Positions 18,531 to 27,397 of a stretch of DNA of 64,000 nucleotides are shown here, piece by piece; positions within the stretch are counted from its first letter, which is position 1, and each line of letters opens with the position of its first letter. The translations under genes and the position numbers were made by a program. A model generated the notes under the pieces. That model was not told the origin of the DNA and made no database searches. It saw only the letters and a list, made by a program, of their open reading frames with translations. The DNA is from Terracoccus sp. 273MFTsu3.1 (GTDB taxonomy: Bacteria > Actinomycetota > Actinomycetes > Actinomycetales > Dermatophilaceae): positions 16,555-80,554 of the forward strand of contig NZ_KB911829.1 of assembly GCF_000383675.1 (NCBI RefSeq), written 5' to 3'.

Positions 18531-19460
18531 TCAGTCGGTGACCGGGTCGTCCGAGCCGTGCGACTCCTTGACCGGAGCCTGATCGTCGGCAGCCCGTCCG
18601 GACTGCGCGGAGCCGCCCTGGCTGGCGTCGTCCCCGGGCTGATCGGTGCGGTCGTCCTGGTCCTCGTCGTCCCGGTCGTCCCGGTCGTCCCGGTCGTCCC
18701 GGCCCGCAGGCTCAGCCGGCTCGAGGTCGACCGCGAACTCGTCGACGATCGGCTCCCCGATCGGTGTCGGCTCGGGGTGGTCCATGTCGGTCTCGGAGTG
18801 GGCCCCGCAGCCGTGGTCGAGCGATACGACCCGGCCGTCGGACGGGCTCCACTCGTTGGCGCACACGCCGAACGTCACGCGCAGAGCGCCGGCCATCGGC
18901 AGGAAGTAGCCGCACGTCGTGCACTGCGCGGTGGCCTTCGTCGCGATCTCGGCCGTCGGGCCGTGGTCGCCGTCGTACCAGCGGCTCGCCGCGACCTCGC
19001 GCCCCTCGGCGGACAGCACCCGTGGACGGCCCAGACCCAGCTCGAAGAAGGCCATCTGGTCGACCTCCTCGTCGCCCGTGGCCTCGAAACCGGGCTCGAG
19101 GTTGGGGTCGTAGGGGCGGTAGGGCAGCACGTCGCCGGCGCCGAGGTCGCCGGGAGCGAGCCGGTCGGCATACGGCAGCCACTCGGGGGCGAGCACGGCG
19201 TCGGGACCGGGCAGCAGGTTGGTCTCGCAGACCGTCGCCACCTTGGCGCGCGGCACCCGCGCGACGCTGACGCCCCAGCGCCACCCGCGGTAGCCGGGCG
19301 AGGTGCACTCGAACCAGTGCATGCCGAGGCGCTCCTCGAGCAGGTCCATGCCGAGGTGCGCGCCGATGGTTCCGGGCTCGGCGACGTCCTCGAGGACGCT
19401 GCGGGCGAGATCGGACGCGGCCAGCAGCACCGCATCGGTCTTGGGGGTGGTGACGGTCAT
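18531..19460 (-). CDS. DUF3027 family protein with zinc-finger-like cysteines
   Basis: 309 residues from ATG 19460. The N-terminal 200 residues match the actinobacterial DUF3027 group: MHWFECTSPGYRGWRWGVSV, ETNLLPGPDAVLAPEWLPY and PYRPYDPNLEPGFE. Residues about 190-235 carry CTTCGYFLPMAG, GVCANEWSPSDGRVVSLDHG and GCGAHSE, a likely zinc-binding four-cysteine/His module. The C-terminal 70 residues are highly acidic with DDRDDRDDRDDEDQDDR repeats and are surely disordered. Function unknown; placement 4 bp after cspB suggests co-expression and a possible nucleic-acid-linked role. Confidence 0.85.
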   Translation of the reverse strand: MTVTTPKTDAVLLAASDLARSVLEDVAEPGTIGAHLGMDLLEERLGMHWFECTSPGYRGWRWGVSVARVPRAKVATVCETNLLPGPDAVLAPEWLPYADRLAPGDLGAGDVLPYRPYDPNLEPGFEATGDEEVDQMAFFELGLGRPRVLSAEGREVAASRWYDGDHGPTAEIATKATAQCTTCGYFLPMAGALRVTFGVCANEWSPSDGRVVSLDHGCGAHSETDMDHPEPTPIGEPIVDEFAVDLEPAEPAGRDDRDDRDDRDDEDQDDRTDQPGDDASQGGSAQSGRAADDQAPVKESHGSDDPVTD

Positions 19461-19464
19461 CAGC

Positions 19465-19860
19465 TCACTTCTCCAGCTCGTCCGCGAGGCCGCGCAGGGC
19501 GCGGGCGACGGTGGAGGCGAGCTTGCGGTCGGGACGGCGTCCGGCGCGGTAGCCGTTGCCGACGCCGTCGAGGAGCTGCACGACGTCCTCGATGATGACG
19601 GTGAGCTCCTCCGGCGTGCGGCGGGTCTGTGCGGTCTTGTTGGCGGCGACGGACTGGACCGGGTCGAGCACCTTGACCGACAGCGCCTGGGCACCCTTGC
19701 GGCCCTCGACGATGCCGAACTCGACACGCACGCCCTTCTTCAGGGTCGTGATGCCCTCAGGGAGCGCGTTCGCGTGCAGGAAGACGTCCGCGCCCGAGTC
19801 CTCGGAGATGAATCCGAAGCCCTTGTCCGCGTCGTAGAACCTGACCTTGCCAGTCGGCAC
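19465..19860 (-). CDS. cspB: Cold-shock-domain protein, extended CspB type
   Basis: 131 residues. Residues 1-66 are a cold-shock domain with RNP-1 KGFGFI and RNP-2 DVFLHANAL, binding single-stranded RNA/DNA. Residues 70-131 are the extra C-terminal part seen in the actinobacterial 130-residue CspB class, with RTPEELTVIIEDVVQLLDG and a helical, basic end. ATG 19860. Probably the first gene of a two-gene unit with the DUF3027 gene. Confidence 0.9.
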   Translation of the reverse strand: MPTGKVRFYDADKGFGFISEDSGADVFLHANALPEGITTLKKGVRVEFGIVEGRKGAQALSVKVLDPVQSVAANKTAQTRRTPEELTVIIEDVVQLLDGVGNGYRAGRRPDRKLASTVARALRGLADELEK

Positions 19861-20016
19861 AGTCCACCTCGTTCAGATCTCGGTCGGCGCTCTCGCGGCA
19901 CGACTCGATGGCGCTCCTTGCGCTCCGCTCCAGCCTAACGGCTCGGGGCAAGCCGGATTCCGCGCCGCGCAGGCGCCGGGCCCCCGACCGGCCGGCTCGC
20001 CGACCTACGCTGGGGC

Positions 20017-20493
20017 ATGCCCACGCCCCTGCACCTCGAGTCGTCCCGCGCCGTCCCCGTCGAGGTCGCCGACGCGTACGACCGTCTGCTCCCCCACCCG
20101 CTCACCGACCTCATGTCGCGTCGCTACGGGCTGCTGCCGCCGATCCGCGAGGTGCGTGACCAGGCCGGGCCGTGGGGCGAGGTCGGGCAGACCCGGACGA
20201 TCGCTCTGGCCGACGGCGGGACGATGCGTGAGCGCCTGACCGAGGTGGTGCGGCCCGAGCGTTTCGACTACGTGCTCACCGACTTCACCGGGGCGTTCAG
20301 GCCGCTCGTCTCGCACGTCGACGGCCGCTGGGCCTTCGCGCCGGAGGGCACGGGCGTGCGGGTCACGTGGAGCTGGACGCTGCACCCGACGAGCACGTAT
20401 GCCGCCCGCGTCCTGCCGCTCGTCGGCCGGATGTGGCGGGGCTACGCACGCCAGGCCCTAGAGCAGACGTCGGACGTGCTGCTCGGCCGCTGA
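20017..20493 (+). CDS. SRPBCC (START-like) family protein
   Basis: 158 residues from ATG 20017. The pattern fits the polyketide-cyclase/START-like helix-grip fold: SSRAVPVEVADAYDRLLP at the start, VVRPERFDYVLTDFTG, and a C-terminal helix LPLVGRMWRGYARQALEQ. Such proteins bind hydrophobic ligands in a cavity. No catalytic motif is visible and the ligand is unknown. It is divergent from cspB. Confidence 0.75.
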   Translation: MPTPLHLESSRAVPVEVADAYDRLLPHPLTDLMSRRYGLLPPIREVRDQAGPWGEVGQTRTIALADGGTMRERLTEVVRPERFDYVLTDFTGAFRPLVSHVDGRWAFAPEGTGVRVTWSWTLHPTSTYAARVLPLVGRMWRGYARQALEQTSDVLLGR

Positions 20494-20550
20494 GGCGTCA
20501 CGCGGTCGGTCGGGGCCGCGGGGTCGGGCCGGCGGGATCAGGCCGGCGGG

Positions 20551-21492
20551 TCAGGCCGGGGAGATCCCCCACGTGCCGGTCCACTCCTCGCCCGGGGCGA
20601 GCACGACGAGACCGTCGCCGGAGTTGAAGGCGTCGGCCGGGCAGCTCATCGGCTCGACGGCGATGCCGACCTCGCCCTTGCGGTCCTCGGCGATCGCGGT
20701 GAAGACCTGCAGCCACGAGAAGGCGGCATCGGCCCACAGCGTCGTCGTGCGGTCGGCGGCAGCCACCGTGGCGCGCCACATGCCGTCGGGGTCGCGCACG
20801 ACGTCGGTGTAGGCGGTGTCGAGGCGGGTCTCGCCCACCGGGCGACGCTCGCGGAAGTCGTAGGGCTCGCCGTCGACCGGACGGTTCGCGGCAGGGAGCA
20901 GTCGCTCGTCGACCTCGACCCACGTCGACCCCGGGATGCGCAGCTCGACGTCGGACAGCTGGGTCTCGCCGATGGCGAGGTAGGGGTGCGCGCCGTAGCC
21001 GAAGGGCGCCTCCGACGGTCCGACGTTGCGCGCGGCCGTCGTCACGACGAGGCCCGAGTCGTCGAGGAGGTAGGTGGTGCGCAGGTCGAGGAAGTGGTCC
21101 CACCCCGGCTGCGGGTGGAGCCGGTAGCCGACGGTGACGCGGTCGTCCTCGAGCTCGACGAGCTCCCACAGCGCCCAGCGCACGAGGCCGTGGCTCGCGT
21201 TGCCGCGGGCGACCTCGGTGACCGACAGCTGGTGCTCGGTGCCCGCGAACGTGTAGCGCCCGTCGCGGATGCGGTTGGGCCAGGGCATGAGCTGCTGACC
21301 ACGACCTGACGCGCACGTCTCGTCGGCGGCGTAGCCCGCGACGACGTCGACGCCGTCTCGGGTGAACGTGCGCAGGCCGCCCCCGACCTCGACGACGGTC
21401 GCCTCGAACGGGCCGTGCCCGATGGTCCACTGCTGGCCGGTCGGGTACGCCGGGACGGGCTCGGCGGGTGTCGCCGGTGAGAGGGCGCTCAT
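20551..21492 (-). CDS. Aldose 1-epimerase family protein
   Basis: 313 residues from ATG 21492. Galactose-mutarotase-like beta-sandwich: MPWPNRIRDGRYTFAG (active-site region 1), a catalytic-His-containing NASHGLVRWALWEL, YGAHPYLAIG (second His), DTAYTD and a C-terminal AVEPMSCPADAFNSGDG carrying the catalytic Glu. It interconverts alpha and beta anomers of hexoses; this branch is common in Actinobacteria and its sugar specificity is untested. It overlaps no neighbour and stands divergent from the helicase-domain gene. Confidence 0.9.
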   Translation of the reverse strand: MSALSPATPAEPVPAYPTGQQWTIGHGPFEATVVEVGGGLRTFTRDGVDVVAGYAADETCASGRGQQLMPWPNRIRDGRYTFAGTEHQLSVTEVARGNASHGLVRWALWELVELEDDRVTVGYRLHPQPGWDHFLDLRTTYLLDDSGLVVTTAARNVGPSEAPFGYGAHPYLAIGETQLSDVELRIPGSTWVEVDERLLPAANRPVDGEPYDFRERRPVGETRLDTAYTDVVRDPDGMWRATVAAADRTTTLWADAAFSWLQVFTAIAEDRKGEVGIAVEPMSCPADAFNSGDGLVVLAPGEEWTGTWGISPA

Positions 21493-21562
21493 GGGAGCAA
21501 CGCTAGCGGGCACGCCCCCGGCGCGAGTCGGAGGCACGGCGTGCGGGCAGTAGGTTGGGAGG

Positions 21563-23980
21563 ATGGCCACCCCGAGCCGGAGCCTCGCCGACGACATCCG
21601 CGGTCGCAGCGACGCAGAGCTCATCGACCTCGTGCTCGCGCGCCCGGATCTCGCGCGCCCGGCGCCGGCCGACCTGACGAGCCTCGCGGCCCGCGCCGGC
21701 ACCCGGGCCAGCGTGCAACGCGCCGTCGAGGCGCTCGACCGGGGACACCTCCAGGTGCTCGAGGCCGTCGTCGTCGCCGGCGATGCCGCCGAACGCGGCA
21801 CGCTCCTGCACCTGCTCGGCACCGACGACGCCAGGACCGTCGACGCGATCGTGCAGGACCTCTGGCGCGCGGCGCTGCTCTGGCGCGGCGCCGACGGCGA
21901 CCACGTCGTGCGCACCGTGCCCGAGGTCCTCGGCACGGCGGTCGCCGGCCTCGGCGCGCCGATGCGTGAGCTGCGTCCCTCGTCGCCTCCCGAGCACGCC
22001 GACCCCGACCGCATCCGGGCCGCCGTCGCCGAGGCGCCCGACGACGCGCGGGCGATGCTCGAGCGGATGACGTGGGGTCCGGCCTTCGGTGTGCTGCCCA
22101 CCTCCACGCCCGGACGCACGACGGCCCGGTGGCTGCTCGAGCACCACCTGCTCGTCCCCGTCTCGACCGACCGCGTCGCGATGCCCCGCGAGGTCGGCCT
22201 CGTCCTGCGCGAGGGTCGACTGCACCGGTCGGTGGAGCTCACACCGCCCGACATCGAGGCCCGACCCGTCGCGCTCGTCGACGCCGCAGCCGGCGGTGCC
22301 GCGAGCGAGTGCCTGACCCACCTCGACGAGCTCGCCGCGGAGTGGGGCGCCGAGCCGCCCCGGGTGCTGCGTGCCGGCGGCCTGTCGGTCCGGGACCTCC
22401 GCGTCACGCAGATGACGCTCGACCTCGACCCCGAGCACACCGCCTTCGTCGTCGAGCTGGCGTATGCCGCCGGGCTCGTCGCCGACGACGGCGAGGTCGT
22501 GCCGGTGTGGGCCCCCACCTCGGAGATCGACGAGTGGAGCTCGAGCGAGGCCGGGCACCGGTGGGCGACGCTGGCCGTGGCCTGGCTCGGTTCGACCCGG
22601 GCACCCCATCTCGTCGGTCGGCGCAGCACCGGGACCGGTCCTGCGAACGCCCTCGGCCCCGACGTGCAGTGGCCGGCGATCCGCGCGATCCGCCGGGAGG
22701 TGCTGCGTGAGCTGGCGTCCCTCGAGCCGGGGCACGCTGCCGACCACACCTCGCTGCGCCGGCGCCTGGCATGGCGCCGGCCGAACCGGTCTGCCGCCGT
22801 GCTCGACGAGGCCGTCGAGGCGGTGCTGCGCGAGTCCGAGTGGCTAGGCGTGACCGGTCGCGGGGCCCTGTCCGAGGCCGGCCGTGCGCTCGTCGCCCCG
22901 CTCCTCCCCCCGCCCGCCCCCTCGGCTCGAGGTGGTGGCTCGAGCACGACGGGTGTCGCGACCACCTCGAACGGCAAGCGCCCCGCCCGGGCTCGGGCTG
23001 ATCGCGCCGGCGGCGCTGCCGACATCCCCTCGACCGCGCAGCCGCCACCGGAGGCGGGAGCCGTGGCCGAGACGGTCGCCGCGGCGATGTCGGCGCACCT
23101 GCCGTCGCCGGTCGACCACATCCTCGTCCAGGCCGACCTCACCGCCGTCGCCCCGGGGCCGCTCGTCGGCGGTCTCGGGTCGTTCATGCGCCTCGCCGCC
23201 GACGTCGAGTCCCGCGGCGGCGCCACCGTCTACCGCTTCACCCCCGAGTCGGTGCGTCGCGCGCTCGACGCCGGGTGGACCGCGGCCGACTTCACCGAGA
23301 CCGTGCGCCGGTCGAGCCGCACCCCGGTGCCGCAGCCCCTCGAGTACCTCGTCGCCGACGTCGCGCGCAAGCACGGCCAGACCCGGATCGGCGGCGCGGC
23401 GGCCTACATCCGGTCCGACGACGCGGCGGTGCTCGACACGATGCTCGCGTCGCGCGACCTGACGCCACTCCGGCTGCGGCGCCTCGCGCCGACGGTGCTC
23501 GTGTCCTCGGCGGACCCCCGCGTCCTCGTGGACCTCTTGCGCGACAACGGTTTCGCCCCCGTGCACGAGGGGCAGGACGGCGCCGTCGTCCACGCCGAGA
23601 CGCCGCGCCGCCGTGCTGGTTCACGCCGTCGTGGCCCCGGTCCGATGGTCTCGCCGGTCGACCGCCCCTACACCCAGTCCCTCGTCGACGGGCTGCGCGC
23701 GGCCGAGGCGACGGCCGACCAGCGCCGGGTCGAGGACGAGACCCGACCCGGCCCGCGCATCCAGGCGATGGACCCCGTCGTGACCCTCTCGCTGCTGCGC
23801 GACGCGGTCGCCGACCGGCACGGCGTCTGGATCGGCTACTCCGACGGCCACGGGGCCACGAGTCGCCACCTCATCCACCCGCAGAAGGTCGAGGGCGGCC
23901 GGGTCCGGGCCACGGACGAGTCCGGCCACGAGAAGTCGTTCTCGGTCCACCGCATCACCGGCGCGACGCTCGAGAGCTGA
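21563..23980 (+). CDS. Helicase-associated/WYL-like protein beside XPB (Rv0862c type)
   Basis: 805 residues. The N-terminal 500 residues are a winged-helix-rich, helicase-associated architecture with no Walker A. Residues about 505-690 form an XPB/Ssl2-like helicase-associated domain (VDHILVQADLTAVAPGPL, AADVESRGGATVYRFTPESV). The C-terminus (about 740-800) is WYL-like, with GVWIGYSDGHGATSRHLIHP and DESGHEKSFSVHRITGA. From memory, M. tuberculosis Rv0862c has this design and sits beside the XPB gene Rv0861c; the XPB homologue here is 1.5 kb away. Likely role: a DNA-repair or DNA-damage-signalling partner of XPB (inference). Confidence 0.85.
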   Translation: MATPSRSLADDIRGRSDAELIDLVLARPDLARPAPADLTSLAARAGTRASVQRAVEALDRGHLQVLEAVVVAGDAAERGTLLHLLGTDDARTVDAIVQDLWRAALLWRGADGDHVVRTVPEVLGTAVAGLGAPMRELRPSSPPEHADPDRIRAAVAEAPDDARAMLERMTWGPAFGVLPTSTPGRTTARWLLEHHLLVPVSTDRVAMPREVGLVLREGRLHRSVELTPPDIEARPVALVDAAAGGAASECLTHLDELAAEWGAEPPRVLRAGGLSVRDLRVTQMTLDLDPEHTAFVVELAYAAGLVADDGEVVPVWAPTSEIDEWSSSEAGHRWATLAVAWLGSTRAPHLVGRRSTGTGPANALGPDVQWPAIRAIRREVLRELASLEPGHAADHTSLRRRLAWRRPNRSAAVLDEAVEAVLRESEWLGVTGRGALSEAGRALVAPLLPPPAPSARGGGSSTTGVATTSNGKRPARARADRAGGAADIPSTAQPPPEAGAVAETVAAAMSAHLPSPVDHILVQADLTAVAPGPLVGGLGSFMRLAADVESRGGATVYRFTPESVRRALDAGWTAADFTETVRRSSRTPVPQPLEYLVADVARKHGQTRIGGAAAYIRSDDAAVLDTMLASRDLTPLRLRRLAPTVLVSSADPRVLVDLLRDNGFAPVHEGQDGAVVHAETPRRRAGSRRRGPGPMVSPVDRPYTQSLVDGLRAAEATADQRRVEDETRPGPRIQAMDPVVTLSLLRDAVADRHGVWIGYSDGHGATSRHLIHPQKVEGGRVRATDESGHEKSFSVHRITGATLES

Positions 23981-23986
23981 GCAGCC

Positions 23987-24361
23987 TTGGCAGGCAACGA
24001 CATCCGCGGGGGACACCGGCCGGCATACGTGCTCCACGACCACCGGAAGCCGCGGCCGCACTTCGACCTGCGGCTCGAGGAGCACGGCGTCCTGCGCTCG
24101 TGGGCGGTGCCCAAGGGCCTGCCGACGACGAGCCGGCACGACCGCCTGGCCGTCGCGGTCGACGACCACGACCTGGACCACCTGACGTACACCGACGAGC
24201 ACAAGTCGGTCGCCGACACCGGATGGTGGGAGGAGGAGTCGCGCGACGACCACCGGATCGTCTTCGTGCTGCACGGTCGGGCCGGCTCCCACCGCTACGC
24301 CCTGATCCGCACCGACCGCGACTGGCTGCTCCACCTCACCAAGGACCAGCCGACGCCCTGA
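23987..24361 (+). CDS. Stand-alone LigD-type 3'-phosphoesterase (PE) domain, shortened
   Basis: 124 residues from TTG 23987 (GAGAG upstream), 6 bp after the preceding stop. The residues needed by LigD PE are visible: His19, His25, Asp27 and Arg29 in YVLHDHRKPRPHFDLRL, WAVPKG, and His61 in VDDHDLDH. PE domains remove 3'-ribonucleotides and 3'-phosphates at broken DNA ends in non-homologous end joining. Unlike canonical PE, the EGxIPxGxYGxG loop is missing: the chain goes straight from DHLTYTDEHKS to VADTGWW. No ligase or polymerase domain is attached. Co-transcription with the helicase-associated gene supports a DNA-end-processing role. Confidence 0.82.
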   Translation: MAGNDIRGGHRPAYVLHDHRKPRPHFDLRLEEHGVLRSWAVPKGLPTTSRHDRLAVAVDDHDLDHLTYTDEHKSVADTGWWEEESRDDHRIVFVLHGRAGSHRYALIRTDRDWLLHLTKDQPTP

Positions 24362-24407
24362 CGCACGACCCTCGATGCCACCGTCGCGGTTGGACGGGCG
24401 GGGTGGG

Positions 24408-25340
24408 TCAGGCGCCGGCGAGGGCGCGCACGACGTTGCTCGGGCTGGGGCGGCCGAGCTGCTGCGCCATCCACACCGACGTCTCGACGAGCGCGTCGAG
24501 GTCGACCCCGGTCTCGACGCCCGCGCCGTGCAGGGCCCAGACGAGGTCCTCCGTGGCGAGGTTGCCGGTCGCGGACTTCGCGTACGGGCAGCCACCCAGA
24601 CCGCCGGCGGCCGCGTCGACGACCGAGACGCCGTCACGCAGGGCGGCCATCGTGTTGGCGAGCGCCTGTCCGTAGGTGTCGTGGAAGTGCACGGCGATGC
24701 GGTCGGTGCCGATGCCTCGCGCGGCGAGCGCCTCGAGCAGCCGGTGGACGTGCCCCGTCGTGCCGACGCCGATCGTGTCGCCGAGGCTGAGCTCGTGGCA
24801 GCCCAGGTCCATGAGCCGCTCCGCCGTGTCGACGACCTGCCCGATCGGCACCGGGCCCTCCCACGGGTCGCCGAAGCACATCGAGACGTAGGCGCGCACC
24901 CACATCCCGTCGGCGAGGGCGCGCTTCACGACCGGCTCGAACATGGCGTACTGCTCGCTCACCGACCGGTTGAGGTTCTTCTGTGCGAAGGTCTCGGTGG
25001 CCGAGCCGAAGATCGCGATCGCACCGAGCCCGAGCTCCTCGGCGCGGTCGAGGCCCCGCTCGTTGGGCACGAGGGCCGGGCGGCGGCGCCCGAGCCCGTC
25101 GGCGCCGAGGCCGGCGAGCACCTCCTCGGCGTCACCCATCTGCGGCACCCACCTCGCCGGGACGAACGAGGTCGTCTCGATGGTGCCGAGCCCGGCGGCC
25201 TCGAGACGTCGGATGAACTCGACCTTCGTCGCGGCGGGGACGATCGTCTTCTCGTTCTGCAGGCCGTCGCGTGGACCGACCTCGTAGATCGTCACCTTCG
25301 GGGGCAGCCCCGTCGCCGCCTCGACCTGTGGGGATCGCAT
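24408..25340 (-). CDS. mvaB: Hydroxymethylglutaryl-CoA lyase
   Basis: 310 residues. A TIM-barrel DRE-metallolyase: YEVGPRDGLQNEK (the DRE-type metal site reads RDGLQ), ETTSFVPARWVPQM, FHDTYGQALANT (metal-binding His) and the catalytic-cysteine signature GLGGCPYAKSATGNLATED. It splits HMG-CoA into acetyl-CoA and acetoacetate in leucine degradation. It stands alone here, with no leucine-degradation partners in view. Confidence 0.93.
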   Translation of the reverse strand: MRSPQVEAATGLPPKVTIYEVGPRDGLQNEKTIVPAATKVEFIRRLEAAGLGTIETTSFVPARWVPQMGDAEEVLAGLGADGLGRRRPALVPNERGLDRAEELGLGAIAIFGSATETFAQKNLNRSVSEQYAMFEPVVKRALADGMWVRAYVSMCFGDPWEGPVPIGQVVDTAERLMDLGCHELSLGDTIGVGTTGHVHRLLEALAARGIGTDRIAVHFHDTYGQALANTMAALRDGVSVVDAAAGGLGGCPYAKSATGNLATEDLVWALHGAGVETGVDLDALVETSVWMAQQLGRPSPSNVVRALAGA

Positions 25341-25443
25341 GCGCCCATACTGTCACCAGCACGCCCCACGCCCGGGCCGAGGTATCGGCCGGCGAGGGCC
25401 CCGACGGAATACCTCGACCCACGCTCGGAGTTGTCCCCACACG

Positions 25444-27096
25444 ATGAATGACGGACCCCTGATCGTCCAGAGCGACAAGACCCTCCTCCTCGAGGTCGAC
25501 CACCCGAACGCCGAGGCCGCACGCCGGGCCATCGCTCCGTTCGCCGAGCTCGAGCGTGCTCCCGAGCACGTGCACACCTACCGCATCACCCCGCTCGGCC
25601 TGTGGAACGCCCGGGCGGCCGGCCACGACGCCGAGCAGGTCGTCGACGCCCTCATCACCCACAGCCGGTATGCCGTCCCCAACGCGCTGCTCGTCGACGT
25701 GGCCGACACGATGGACCGCTACGGCCGGCTCACCCTGACCAAGGAGGGCCTCGCCGACAGCCCCGAGGGCACCCGGCTCGTGCTGCGCACGACGGACCGC
25801 CCGGTGCTCGAGGAGGTCCTGCGGCACAAGAAGATCAAGCCGCTGACCGGCGAGCGTCTCGACGACCTGGCCGTCGTCGTGCACCCGAGCGAGCGCGGCA
25901 CCCTCAAGCAGGAGCTGCTCAAGGTCGGCTGGCCCGCCGAGGACCTTGCCGGCTACGTCGACGGTGAGGCCCACCCGATCGACCTCGACCAGGCCGACTG
26001 GCACCTGCGCCCCTACCAGCAGCACGCCGTCGACGGCTTCTGGCACGGCGGGTCCGGCGTCGTCGTCCTCCCCTGCGGGGCGGGCAAGACGCTCGTCGGC
26101 GCCGGGGCGATGGCCGCCGCCAAGGCGACGACCCTCATCCTCGTCACCAACACGGTGAGCGCGCGGCAGTGGAAGGACGAGCTGATCAGGCGCACGACGC
26201 TGACCGAGGACGAGATCGGCGAGTACTCCGGTGCCCGCAAGGAGATCCGGCCCGTCACGATCGCGACCTACCAGGTGCTGACGACGAAGCGGAAGGGCGC
26301 CTACGCGCACCTCGACCTGCTCGACGCCCGCGACTGGGGTCTCATCGTCTACGACGAGGTGCACCTGCTGCCGGCACCGATCTTCCGGATGACCGCCGAC
26401 CTCCAGGCTCGGCGCCGCCTCGGCCTCACCGCGACCCTCGTGCGCGAGGACGGCCGCGAGGCCGACGTCTTCAGCCTCATCGGCCCGAAGCGGTTCGACG
26501 CGCCGTGGAAGGACATCGAGGCCCAGGGCTACATCGCTCCCGCCGACTGCGTCGAGGTGCGGGTCACGCTCCCCGAGGGCCAACGCCTCGCGTATGCCGT
26601 GAGCGAGCCGGAGGACCGCTACCGCCTCGCGTCGTGCTCCGACGCCAAGCTGCCCGTCGTCGAGACGCTGGCCAAGCAGCATGCCGGCGAACCGACCCTC
26701 GTCATCGGGCAGTACCTCGACCAGCTCCACGAGGTGGCCGAGCGGCTCGGCGCCGAGGTCATCACCGGCGAGACGACCGTCAAGGAGCGCCAGCGCCTCT
26801 ACGACGCCTTCCGCACCGGCGAGATCACGACGCTCGTCGTCAGCAAGGTGGCGAACTTCTCCATCGACCTGCCCGAGGCGAGCGTCGCGATCCAGATCAG
26901 CGGCACCTTCGGCTCCCGCCAGGAGGAGGCCCAGCGCCTCGGACGCGTCCTGCGCCCCAAGGGCGACGGCCGCACCGCGCACTTCTACACGATCGTCAGC
27001 CGCGACACCGTCGACGCCGACTTCGCCGCGCACCGCCAGCGCTTCCTCGCCGAGCAGGGGTACGCGTACCGCATCGTCGACGCCGACGACCTCTGA
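25444..27096 (+). CDS. Bacterial XPB-type DNA helicase (SF2)
   Basis: 550 residues from ATG 25444. An N-terminal XPB-specific domain (1-120), then Walker A CGAGKT 211-216, DEVH box 304-307, motif III LTATLVREDGRE, and motif VI QEEAQRLGRVLRPKG. The thumb-like insertion and short length match bacterial XPB (M. tuberculosis Ercc3/Rv0861c), a 3'-5' DNA helicase and annealing protein linked to repair. The upstream open frame from 25339 overlaps the divergent promoter and is ignored. Two octamers (25668, 26592) encode Arg-Tyr-Ala and Ala-Tyr-Ala with TAT. Confidence 0.95.
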   Translation: MNDGPLIVQSDKTLLLEVDHPNAEAARRAIAPFAELERAPEHVHTYRITPLGLWNARAAGHDAEQVVDALITHSRYAVPNALLVDVADTMDRYGRLTLTKEGLADSPEGTRLVLRTTDRPVLEEVLRHKKIKPLTGERLDDLAVVVHPSERGTLKQELLKVGWPAEDLAGYVDGEAHPIDLDQADWHLRPYQQHAVDGFWHGGSGVVVLPCGAGKTLVGAGAMAAAKATTLILVTNTVSARQWKDELIRRTTLTEDEIGEYSGARKEIRPVTIATYQVLTTKRKGAYAHLDLLDARDWGLIVYDEVHLLPAPIFRMTADLQARRRLGLTATLVREDGREADVFSLIGPKRFDAPWKDIEAQGYIAPADCVEVRVTLPEGQRLAYAVSEPEDRYRLASCSDAKLPVVETLAKQHAGEPTLVIGQYLDQLHEVAERLGAEVITGETTVKERQRLYDAFRTGEITTLVVSKVANFSIDLPEASVAIQISGTFGSRQEEAQRLGRVLRPKGDGRTAHFYTIVSRDTVDADFAAHRQRFLAEQGYAYRIVDADDL

Positions 27097-27131
27097 GCAT
27101 CGGGACCGTCTCACCCTGCGACTCAATTAGG

Positions 27132-27150
27132 TCAGGCAAGGCTTGCCTAT
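27132..27150 (+). promoter_or_regulatory. Candidate DtxR/IdeR iron box
   Basis: TCAGGCAAGGCTTGCCTAT matches the 19-bp IdeR/DtxR consensus (TTAGGTTAGGCTAACCTAA) at 13 of 19 positions. It contains a perfect 15-bp palindrome, AGGCAAG-G-CTTGCCT, and is flanked by TTAG on both sides (27127 and 27151). It lies 15 bp before the start of the Cys/Lys-rich small gene, and ideR itself is in the window. Confidence 0.6.
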
Positions 27151-27164
27151 TTAGCATCGACGTC

Positions 27165-27341
27165 GTGGGCAAGCTCAAGGCCAAGGACGTGGCGAAGCTC
27201 AAGCCGAAGTCCAAGTGCTGCAAGGACAGCCCGCGGTGCACGAGGTGCCCCGTGGTGATCAAGCGACTGTGCGCGCAGGACTGCGCCTCGATGTGCGGCA
27301 AGGACTTCAAGAAGGCCCTCGCCAAGGCCCGCAAGCGCTGA
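27165..27341 (+). CDS. Small Lys/Cys-rich protein downstream of an iron-box-like site
   Basis: 58 residues from GTG 27165. The N-terminal half is Lys-rich (GKLKAKDVAKLKPKSK). The centre has a CC pair and CTRC, followed by three single cysteines (RLCAQDCASMCGK), seven in total. The C-terminus is again basic (KKALAKARKR). It may bind metal, an iron-sulfur cluster or nucleic acid. The palindrome just upstream suggests low-iron induction. It may be part of an IdeR regulon; no named family is recognised. Confidence 0.65.
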   Translation: MGKLKAKDVAKLKPKSKCCKDSPRCTRCPVVIKRLCAQDCASMCGKDFKKALAKARKR

Positions 27342-27351
27342 CCACGCGAAC

Positions 27352-27379
27352 CGGGGCCCACCCGAGAGGGTGAGCCCCG
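27352..27379. terminator. Hairpin between convergent small-protein genes
   Basis: CGGGGC-CC-ACCC-GAGA-GGGT-GA-GCCCCG, an interrupted 10-bp stem between the plus-strand Cys-rich gene and the minus-strand acidic-repeat gene. Confidence 0.65.
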
Positions 27380-27397
27380 ATGCTGCACGGGTCGGGG

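Noticed and set aside
26169..27341. A 390-codon frame ending with the Cys-rich small protein
   Set aside because: Most of it is a shadow of the XPB gene in another frame; only the last 58 codons have independent support.
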